Origin: Limisphaerales bacterium
GTDB taxonomy: Bacteria > Verrucomicrobiota > Verrucomicrobiia > Limisphaerales > AAA164-E04
Length of the DNA stretch: 64,000 nucleotides
Direction of reading: 5' to 3'
NCBI GenBank assembly: GCA_024761205.1
Contig: JAMASS010000004.1
Location: 585,895-649,894, forward strand
Below the pieces are notes generated by a model. The model had not been told where the DNA came from. It worked only from the letters and a program-made list of their open reading frames with translations, and made no database searches. The position numbers and the translations under genes were made by a program. This document shows positions 37,618-44,247 of this stretch, one piece after another (within the stretch, counting starts at the first letter, position 1; each line of letters opens with the position of its first letter).

Positions 37618-37701
37618 TTACAGCAGGGCATTCAGGACAATGTTGCCGGCGCCGGGGGCCAGGTCGTAAAAGGCTACCAAAGTCGAGAATTCGTCCGTCA
37701 T
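37618..37701 (-). pseudogene. Mini chimera: cassette start joined to the secreted-protein end
   Basis: A 27-codon frame. MTDEFSTLVAFYD is the start of a cassette gene, and it runs straight into LAPGAGNIVLNALL and a stop, the C-terminus of the 598-residue secreted protein (NDLAPGAGNIVLDVLL). The junction lies in a short shared ACGACC. It is flanked by the coupled ORF of C2 and by C3. It shows that a second copy of the secreted gene once stood here and was deleted. Confidence 0.75.
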
Positions 37702-37715
37702 CGTCTCTCCTTTGC

Positions 37716-37835
37716 TTACGGCGAGAGGGCTTCCCAGACGTAGTCCCAGACGGGGAAGCGCACCCCCACCAGATTGGCGCAGGCGGTGGCCACAGACTGC
37801 GCCCCGAACTCCTGATTGATACGAACGGTGTTCAT
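37716..37835 (-). CDS. Coupled small ORF after C2
   Basis: 39 residues (MNTVRINQEFGAQSVATACA, then NLVGVRFPVWDYVWEALSP), overlapping the C2 stop by ATGA. It is almost identical to the one after C3, including the extra DYVW. Confidence 0.5.
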   Translation of the reverse strand: MNTVRINQEFGAQSVATACANLVGVRFPVWDYVWEALSP

Positions 37836-38515
37836 GAGGTTTCGGGCGGCGAAGGCAAGGCGGGGATGCCGGAGGCGTTGATGCGCCGAGGAATGTTCTC
37901 CGTGGCCAACTCGAATTCCAGGCACATGTATCTTCTTTTCAATTCCTCAAGCTCGATGATGCAGTCGCCTTCAGGCTGGCCCTCGTCCGAAACGCCCTCC
38001 CAGATATAAAGAGCGCCCGGACTATGCGAGCCGCAGAACGGCCAAAACCAATCGATATCGCGCTCATCGTCTCGCCGTACTCGCACCTGCTTTCTGAATT
38101 CCTCCCAGGTCTCGGTCAGATACCAGTAAACCGGGCCTCCCGGACCGCCTCCGGCCTGGATGGCATCCTGAACTTCGGCGAAGGTGTCCCGATTCGGGGC
38201 CAGGTCGTTGCGCCCCCAACTACTCTCCATCAACACGGCGTTGCGGGCGTTGACCGCCGGGCGAAACCGGTATTCGGGCGACTGAACGTCCAGAAAATCC
38301 GACAGAGAAAAATACCCGAAACCGATGATTCCCCCCTGTTTCGAATGAATCACCGAAACCTCGTCCGAACCTATGCCTGTACCGACATCCTGATAACGCC
38401 GCCCCCGGTGATAGAGAAGATTATGACTGTATTGGGAGGTATACGGAACCAAAGCCGCCTTCATCCGCCGGGAGGGCGGGTCATAAAAGGCATACAACTC
38501 GTCGGGGCGTCTCAT
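37832..38515 (-). CDS. Cassette-array protein C2
   Basis: 227 residues from ATG 38515 (MRRPDELYAFYDPPSRRMKA); longer upstream frames lack family features. It is a close duplicate of C3, differing mainly in the segment after AALVPYTSQYSHNLLYH and in the stretch QAGGGPGGPVYWYLT. Conserved blocks are as in C3. No signal peptide, so it is presumably cytoplasmic. Function unknown. Confidence 0.7.
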   Translation of the reverse strand: MRRPDELYAFYDPPSRRMKAALVPYTSQYSHNLLYHRGRRYQDVGTGIGSDEVSVIHSKQGGIIGFGYFSLSDFLDVQSPEYRFRPAVNARNAVLMESSWGRNDLAPNRDTFAEVQDAIQAGGGPGGPVYWYLTETWEEFRKQVRVRRDDERDIDWFWPFCGSHSPGALYIWEGVSDEGQPEGDCIIELEELKRRYMCLEFELATENIPRRINASGIPALPSPPETS

Positions 38516-38532
38516 CTTTTCCCTTCCTTTCG

Positions 38533-38640
38533 TTATGGCGCCAGAGCTTCCCAGACGGGGAAGCGTACCCCCACCAGATTGGCGCAGGCGGTGGCCACAG
38601 ACTGCGCCCCGAACTCCTGATTGATCTGAACGGCGTTCAT
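38533..38640 (-). CDS. Coupled small ORF after C1
   Basis: 35 residues (MNAVQINQEFGAQSVATACA, then NLVGVRFPVWEALAP), starting on the C1 stop codon (ATGA). Confidence 0.5.
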   Translation of the reverse strand: MNAVQINQEFGAQSVATACANLVGVRFPVWEALAP

Positions 38641-39257
38641 GAGGTTTCGGGCGGCGGCGGACGGAAGGTGCGGGCGTTGATGTACTGCGGGATGTTCTCC
38701 GTGGCCAACTCGAATCCCGGGTCTTTGTCTGAGTAGTTGTCAATCTCCATTATGCAGTCGTCGTTGCGCAAGCCCTCATCCGAAACGCCCTCCCAGATAT
38801 AAAAGCCAGCACCACCCAGAGGAAAGTAGTCGATCGGCCAGGCTAACGAGGTCTTAAAACCGCACTTATCTTCTGGAAGGTAGCTCACTCGCTCTTCGAA
38901 TTCCTCCCAGGTCTCGGTGAGATACCAATAAATCGAGGCACATCTATATTTTCTACGATATAGCGTGGCGAAAGTGTTGCCCGGGTATAGATACACGTCA
39001 TTGCGATGCCCATCCACCACGGCGTTGCGGGCGTTGATCGCCGGGCAAAAGCAATGTTCGATCTCATCCTCAAACCCAAAACCGATGACTTTCTCGTCTT
39101 TCGAGTAGATCGTCCCTGTCTCAAGATAACGATCATCAGAACGATACACCCGCCCCCGGTGGTAGAAAGCGTTTTTGTCTGATGAAAACGGAATGACCGC
39201 CGCTTTCATCCGCCGGGAGGGCGGGTCATAAAAGGCATACAATACCTCGTTGGCCAT
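38637..39257 (-). CDS. Cassette-array protein C1
   Basis: 206 residues, the first cassette after the secreted-protein gene. The start is ATG 39257 (MANEVLYAFYDPPSRRMKAA) with GAAGGGAAC upstream. Its middle (EDEIEHCFCPAINARNAVVD, then YRRKYRCASIYWYLTETWEE) differs from other members outside the shared blocks. It ends in FELATENIPQYINARTFRPP. The array position directly downstream of the 598-residue protein suggests co-transcription with it. An immunity-like role is possible but not shown. Confidence 0.7.
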   Translation of the reverse strand: MANEVLYAFYDPPSRRMKAAVIPFSSDKNAFYHRGRVYRSDDRYLETGTIYSKDEKVIGFGFEDEIEHCFCPAINARNAVVDGHRNDVYLYPGNTFATLYRRKYRCASIYWYLTETWEEFEERVSYLPEDKCGFKTSLAWPIDYFPLGGAGFYIWEGVSDEGLRNDDCIMEIDNYSDKDPGFELATENIPQYINARTFRPPPPETS

Positions 39258-39272
39258 AAGCGGTTCCCTTCG

Positions 39273-41069
39273 TTACAGCAGGACATCCAGGACAATGTTG
39301 CCGGCGCCGGGGGCCAGGTCGTTGCACACGGCGGCCAGGATGGCGACGCTGCCGACAGTGTCTTCGCCTCGTTCCAAGTCGCGGGCGTAATCGCGAAAGG
39401 CCGCCTCAAATCGTTCGGCAGTCGCGCCGCTGTTGCCCCAGACGGCGAAGAGCACCGCTCCGGTCCCGAAATAGGGCAAGGCACGGTTAACCAGGCGATT
39501 TTCGTAGAGGGCGGTATGCACGGCCGTCAGCCGATTCCCTTGAAGAAGGATGCCTTCTTTCTGCTTATCGAATTTGTCAAGTAAATCTGGGGCAGGAAGT
39601 TGACCGGCAGCGAGGGCATCATCGATTTCCTGCCTATATTTGAACATTAGTGCCATGTGATTGTGCATTCCCGAACGCGCTATTTGCGCCAAAACACGCC
39701 AGATTTCCTCATTCCAACGATTGACGACGGCTTGATTTATTCTCTGAACCCCAGTTGAGCGAAATCCATCGGTTCTTGTCCTGCCGGACCCACTTCCTGG
39801 TTTTAACCAGTCATATGTACGCTGCAAATGACGTATTGTTTGCACTTCTCCATTCTTCAACGGCGGATTGTAAGGCGGGCCTGTTGTCGGAAGGCGTTCG
39901 CCGTTTGCCTTGACGAGGGTTTTGGCGATGATCTCGACTTGGTTTTCTCCGGCGTCCTTGACGCTGAGCATGGCGAGGTTGCCCGCCGGGGTTTTCTCTA
40001 AGAATACGCCAGCAACATCGCTGGGCGTGACGCTGGTGCCGGTAAGGTCGATAGTGAGTTCGGCCTCGTGCAACCCGGCAGCAAGCGCGGCGAAGGGTTG
40101 CTCGTCGAAGGGGCCGAAGCTGGTGTCAACGGGTGTTGTCGGGGTGGTTGGGGGCGTTGTGGGCGTTGTGGGCGGCACGGTGGTGACGATGAGGCGGAAG
40201 AAGCAGATTGCGTCGCTGTGGTTGAAGCATTCCCTGATTCGTCCGGTGCTGGCGGCGGTGACGGTTTTCAGGGTCGTCCATTGCGGGGCGATTAGGGAGA
40301 GGGCCGCCTCAATCTTGTAGGTGTTGCCTTCCACTCCGTCCCAGAGGAGGCAGAGGTTGTTGGGCGGATTGTACTCGATGGCCAATCGGTCTCCCACGCT
40401 TTGCGCATTGGCTATGGATCGGGAAGCGAGAGGTTGGGCTTTCTCGAATAGTTGACTAGGTTCATCCACGCTTTGCTCTCTGGCTATGGGAGCGGGAGCG
40501 GGAGGCGTCGGTGGAAAGGTAGATGGCCGGCTGGGAATCTGGGTTGGGGTGGTGTCCGGGGTGAAGCCGTAGCGGAGGGTGTAACTGCCGGTGTCGATGG
40601 AACAATAGTGGCGAACCCCGGTCTGGAAGTACTCTATCGGTGGCACTCTATCGGGTGGCGACTCTGTCTCCGTGCTTCCACTCCGCTCCAATGGTACGTT
40701 GTTACGACTAGTGTCGATGGAACAATAGTGGTTCACTTTGACGTAGTAGGTGCCGGCGGTGACTTCGTGGGAAATGTTGAAGTTGTGGCCGGTGCCGCCG
40801 TCGTCGTTCCGGGTCAATTCGTTACCGTTGTTGTCATATAAGCGGCCGTAAGTGTCGGTCTCGTCGCCGGTGTATTCGGTGTAGGCCCAGATGGTGCCGG
40901 CGCACTGCACGGTGAGGTAATAGTTTTCGGAATCGCCGCTGTTGCTGATGGAACCGCTGCGCATTAATGAGAGCTCTTTGCATTGCGCATTGGCGGCGGC
41001 GGGCGCGATGAGGACCGCCGCAATGATGAAAAGTTTGGTGATTTGTTGTCTGAGGCTGAACGTTTTCAT
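39273..41069 (-). CDS. Secreted PPC-domain protein heading the cassette array
   Basis: 598 residues. A signal peptide (KLFIIAAVLIAPAAANAQ) is followed by a pre-peptidase C-terminal (PPC) beta domain (GSISNSGDSENYYLTVQ, then AGTYYVKVNHYCSIDT). A short in-frame duplication repeats HYCSIDT; the 22-base repeat copies begin near 40594 and 40708. A second beta domain (YNPPNNLCLLWDGVEGNTYK) leads to a Pro/Thr linker. The C-terminal half is helical and lacks known motifs (RINQAVVNRWNEEIWRVL, then GTGAVLFAVWGNSGATAERF), ending NDLAPGAGNIVLDVLL. The layout (export signal, beta domains, linker, unknown C-terminal domain) recalls secreted effectors, but a toxin role is only inference. Confidence 0.65.
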   Translation of the reverse strand: MKTFSLRQQITKLFIIAAVLIAPAAANAQCKELSLMRSGSISNSGDSENYYLTVQCAGTIWAYTEYTGDETDTYGRLYDNNGNELTRNDDGGTGHNFNISHEVTAGTYYVKVNHYCSIDTSRNNVPLERSGSTETESPPDRVPPIEYFQTGVRHYCSIDTGSYTLRYGFTPDTTPTQIPSRPSTFPPTPPAPAPIAREQSVDEPSQLFEKAQPLASRSIANAQSVGDRLAIEYNPPNNLCLLWDGVEGNTYKIEAALSLIAPQWTTLKTVTAASTGRIRECFNHSDAICFFRLIVTTVPPTTPTTPPTTPTTPVDTSFGPFDEQPFAALAAGLHEAELTIDLTGTSVTPSDVAGVFLEKTPAGNLAMLSVKDAGENQVEIIAKTLVKANGERLPTTGPPYNPPLKNGEVQTIRHLQRTYDWLKPGSGSGRTRTDGFRSTGVQRINQAVVNRWNEEIWRVLAQIARSGMHNHMALMFKYRQEIDDALAAGQLPAPDLLDKFDKQKEGILLQGNRLTAVHTALYENRLVNRALPYFGTGAVLFAVWGNSGATAERFEAAFRDYARDLERGEDTVGSVAILAAVCNDLAPGAGNIVLDVLL

Positions 41070-41154
41070 ATTACTCTGATGATAGCTTGGTCCTTATTGT
41101 CGCACTCCGGTAAGGCAACGAGACCAACGCAAGCGTAACCCGCACCGGGCCGTT

Positions 41155-41296
41155 TGCAAACATTACCAGTAAAGCACTGAAGTAATTCCCGCTTATTCAT
41201 CTCGCCACTGCCGAGAGCGGAACTCTCCCGGCGCTGTGACGGAACTATTGTATTCGCGAGTAACCCGATGATCGGACGTTACCAATAATGTTTGCA
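41155..41296. repeat. Inverted repeat upstream of the secreted-protein gene
   Basis: TGCAAACATTA at 41155-41165 is the exact reverse complement of TAATGTTTGCA at 41286-41296, about 120 bases apart, between the small 262-codon gene and the secreted-protein gene. Possible paired sites of a regulator or an element end. It could also be chance at this length. Confidence 0.4.
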
Positions 41297-41321
41297 GGAG
41301 GGAATCTATCAAACAGCGGCA

Positions 41322-42110
41322 TTACGGCGAACTTTTTTCACGATTTTTTGCGGCCTGTTCTTTGGCTTCTTCTTTCTGGCGGATTTGGTCGCGCCATTTC
41401 TCAAGGCGTTCTTCCGCTTGGCTCAGGTATTTGCCCGTGCCGGTGAGGATGAAGGGGACGATGAGTTGCGGTCCCCGGACGCCGCTGATTTGCTGGGAAA
41501 TGCGCAGGAATAGTTGGTAGTCCGACAGCAGCGTGCCAAGGGTGGCGAGGAGGTCGTCAGCGATGGGAATGGCGGTCTTGATTTCAGTGAAGGTGTCGTA
41601 GTGCGCCACGTAGTAGAAGTGATCGGCGAAGGAGCAGCCGGCGCTGCATTCGTGGGAGGTTTCGAGGATGAGGATTTCGCCCGTCTTCATCACGGTGTCC
41701 GTTTCCACGGTGAGCGTGACGCTTGTGGTGAGGGTATCGCTGACGGTGACTTTCAGGCCGGTGGTGAAGCTGGGCAGGGCGGGCGGCAGGGTGAGGGGTT
41801 CTTGGCCGATTTTGGCGAGGGCGGCGTTGACGGAGACGAAGGCCATGTTGCCGGTCATGGTGTATTCCTGACCGAGGCGGCCGCGGCGTTTCTGGGTCTG
41901 GCCGAACTCTTTCCAGGCGAGTTTCTGGCGGGCGGTGAGCTCCCGCCAAGCGGCGGCGCAGCAGGCAAGGGAGGCGCGGGCTTCCCGCTGCTTGGGGGTG
42001 TTGGGGTTGACGGGAACGGCCCGGGTGCGGGTGTATTGCCCGAAACGGTTGCGAGAGAAGACTTGACCGCCCTGGGCGCCGGAATTGGGGATGCCTAAGA
42101 ATTTTGCCAT
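41322..42110 (-). CDS. Uncharacterised protein at the insert's upstream end
   Basis: 262 residues, no signal peptide. The start MAKFLGIPNSGAQGGQVFSR and the following RTRAVPVNPNTPKQREARA, LTARQKLAWKEFGQ and NMAFVSVNAAL resemble short proteins that I recall from prophage-like and uncultured bacterial contigs, without a known role. The middle has a Thr-rich beta region (SDTLTTSVTLTVETDTV), and the end is a charged coiled coil (RLEKWRDQIRQKEEAKEQ). It is the first insert gene downstream of moxR. Confidence 0.55.
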   Translation of the reverse strand: MAKFLGIPNSGAQGGQVFSRNRFGQYTRTRAVPVNPNTPKQREARASLACCAAAWRELTARQKLAWKEFGQTQKRRGRLGQEYTMTGNMAFVSVNAALAKIGQEPLTLPPALPSFTTGLKVTVSDTLTTSVTLTVETDTVMKTGEILILETSHECSAGCSFADHFYYVAHYDTFTEIKTAIPIADDLLATLGTLLSDYQLFLRISQQISGVRGPQLIVPFILTGTGKYLSQAEERLEKWRDQIRQKEEAKEQAAKNREKSSP

Positions 42111-42263
42111 AAATTTCAGTCAGGTTAAGGGTTTGGGCATTGGATTTTGCTGATTTTGGCCCGAGAAGTCCAAGGGAAATGTCGAGGGAGGGAAGGGAGG
42201 CGAAGAGGGGTCAAAAATAGCCGTTCACCGTATGGGTATCGGTGGGGTATCGGGGGAGGATGG

Positions 42264-43268
42264 TCAGGCGGGGACGGATTCGAGGAGGTGATCGATGATT
42301 TCGTTGACGGAAATCCCCCCGGCTTCTGCCCGGTAGTTCACCAAGATGCGGTGCCGTAGCGAGGGCTTGGCTAAGGCTTGGATGTCTTGCTGAGTGACAT
42401 GGGCTCGGTTTTGAAGGAGCGCCCGCACTTTGGCGCCGAGGATGAGGCATTGGACGCCTCGGAGACCGGCGCCCCAGCTGATGTAATTCTGGGTGAACTC
42501 AGGGGAGCCGCCTTGATGCGGTCGGGAGGCGGCGGCAAGTTTCACGGCGTGGCGCACGATGTCTCGGGCGATGGGGACCTTCTTGACGATTTGCTGGAAG
42601 CGCAGCACATCATCCCCGTTGAATAAGGCATTGATGGTTTCCGGAGCGGTAGAGGTGGTTTGGGAAACGACTTCGACTTCATCGTCTTCCGACAGATAGT
42701 CAATGACGACGTTGAACATGAACCGGTCAAGCTGTGCTTCCGGAAGCGGGTAGGTGCCTTCCATTTCAATCGGATTCTGTGTGGCCAGGACAAAAAATGG
42801 TGCGGGAAGATTGTGCCGCACGCCGGCTGCCGTGACTTGGTGTTCTTGCATCGCTTCCAACAGGGCGGCCTGGGTCTTGGGCGGGGTGCGGTTGATTTCG
42901 TCCGCCAAGATCATGTTGGCGAACACGGGGCCTTTGACGAAGCGGAGTTTTCGTCCATCGTCGCCGTCCTGAAGGATTTCCGTTCCTGTGATATCCGCCG
43001 GCATGAGGTCCGGGGTGAATTGGATTCTTTGAAATTCAAGGTGGAAGATCTGAGCGATGGACTTCACCAAGAGGGTTTTCGCCAATCCGGGGGCTCCCGT
43101 GATGAGGCAATGCCCGCCGGAAAACAGAGCGATCAGAATCTGCTCGATCGCCTCTTTTTGGCCCACGATCACTTTGCTGAGTTCCTGCTCGATCTGGTTG
43201 CGGCTCTGGAAAATTTGTTCCACGGTTTGCTGCTCGCTGATTCCGCTCTCTGTCGCTTGTGTTTCCAC
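42264..43268 (-). CDS. MoxR family AAA+ ATPase
   Basis: 334 residues. Walker A is GAPGLAKT, Walker B is ILADEINRTPPKTQAALLEA, and the sensor region LATQNPIEMEGTYPLPEAQ is intact. MoxR ATPases act with DUF58 and BatA-like VWA proteins as chaperones for membrane or periplasmic complexes. Its usual partner DUF58 lies 9.5 kb away, because the insert described here separates them. It follows DUF4159 by 94 bases. Confidence 0.93.
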   Translation of the reverse strand: METQATESGISEQQTVEQIFQSRNQIEQELSKVIVGQKEAIEQILIALFSGGHCLITGAPGLAKTLLVKSIAQIFHLEFQRIQFTPDLMPADITGTEILQDGDDGRKLRFVKGPVFANMILADEINRTPPKTQAALLEAMQEHQVTAAGVRHNLPAPFFVLATQNPIEMEGTYPLPEAQLDRFMFNVVIDYLSEDDEVEVVSQTTSTAPETINALFNGDDVLRFQQIVKKVPIARDIVRHAVKLAAASRPHQGGSPEFTQNYISWGAGLRGVQCLILGAKVRALLQNRAHVTQQDIQALAKPSLRHRILVNYRAEAGGISVNEIIDHLLESVPA

Positions 43269-43362
43269 TAAGGTCCTTTCTCTATGTTGGCTTAAATCAT
43301 TCGCCGCCCATTCCGCCAGAGTGGCAAAACGGATCTTTGGTTACCGTGGATAGCTCTTCGAT

Positions 43363-44214
43363 TTAATGGGTGAGGGCGTAGACCACAATGTTAATTCCTA
43401 AGGGATAGGCCTTCTTTTCGGAGAATTCGCGAAAGAAGTATTCGTTATAACCTTCCCATTCCCATCCATCCCCCAAATCCGTGTTGTGACAGATCACCGC
43501 CATCAGGCGGTTTTGATCGTCAAAGATTCCTTTGTAGTGGACCTCTTGGGCGTCCCAACGCTCCCAGGTGATGCCGTGATAACGGCTTTTCATTCCCAGA
43601 TCGACATTGGGGATTTGGGGTTTCTCATCCAAAGGGAACACGCAGTTGAAAATCGGATGGGAGAGCGGCAGCTCTTGCGGCTCTCGCTCGGGAAACACGC
43701 GTTTGATCTCGCGGTGAAAGTTATGCCACTCGCTTTCGCCCCAGAAGTCATCCACCATCATGAAGCCGCCACCGAGCAAGTATTTTCGGAGGGCGCGGAC
43801 TTCGTCGGCCGAAAATCTCAGATTTCCGGGCTCAATGAGATAGATGAACGGGTAATGGAAGAGCTCCGGGTCCGTCAGCCAAAGGGTCTTGCCGTTGGGA
43901 TTCACTTTGAGCGAGGTCATTTCCTGCAAGCGGTAGGAGAAGTTGAGATCGCTGTCGGGATAATCGATCGCCCACTTTCCGCCCCGATTACCCCAATAGT
44001 AGCGTCCGCCCAGGGAGGTGTATTTGATACGAACGAAGGTAAAGACGTCAGTCTTGAATTTCTCTTCAACTTCCCATTCCGGCACGCCGCCTCGATTGTT
44101 CGTCCAGTGTTGGGCCCAACTGTTCAGCGGGCAATGAAGGGCCAGGAGACCGAGGCCTCCGAAGCGCAAGAAGTGAACCAGTTTTTGAAGACTGAAATGA
44201 AACGGCCGCTTCAT
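43363..44214 (-). CDS. DUF4159 domain protein
   Basis: 283 residues with a signal peptide (GLGLLALHCPLNSWAQH). The DUF4159 pattern is FTFVRIKYTSLGGRYYWGN, the segment LRKYLLGGGFMMVDDFWGES, and DDQNRLMAVICHNTDLGDGW. The family typically accompanies MoxR and BatA genes and resembles a periplasmic flavodoxin-like/glutamine-amidotransferase-like fold without known activity. It starts 33 bases after the TPR-peptidase gene's stop, so they are likely co-transcribed. Confidence 0.88.
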   Translation of the reverse strand: MKRPFHFSLQKLVHFLRFGGLGLLALHCPLNSWAQHWTNNRGGVPEWEVEEKFKTDVFTFVRIKYTSLGGRYYWGNRGGKWAIDYPDSDLNFSYRLQEMTSLKVNPNGKTLWLTDPELFHYPFIYLIEPGNLRFSADEVRALRKYLLGGGFMMVDDFWGESEWHNFHREIKRVFPEREPQELPLSHPIFNCVFPLDEKPQIPNVDLGMKSRYHGITWERWDAQEVHYKGIFDDQNRLMAVICHNTDLGDGWEWEGYNEYFFREFSEKKAYPLGINIVVYALTH

Positions 44215-44247
44215 GGGATTTCGGAGATCGTTGGCTGGATCGGGTTG

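Noticed and set aside
37111..38620. Plus-strand frames of about 200 codons opposite C2 and C3
   Set aside because: They mirror the duplicated cassette genes, which explains their similarity to each other; no protein features of their own.
35125..39257. Cassette array considered as a CRISPR or tandem DNA repeat
   Set aside because: Units are about 700-900 bases of coding sequence, not short repeats with spacers.
39273..41069. Calling the secreted protein a toxin and the cassettes its immunity proteins
   Set aside because: The layout allows it, but no toxin active site and no known immunity family is visible, so I left it as inference only.
41514..42098. Plus-strand frame of 194 codons opposite the 262-aa gene
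   Set aside because: Low-complexity Gly/Val/Asp/Glu mirror of the minus-strand gene.
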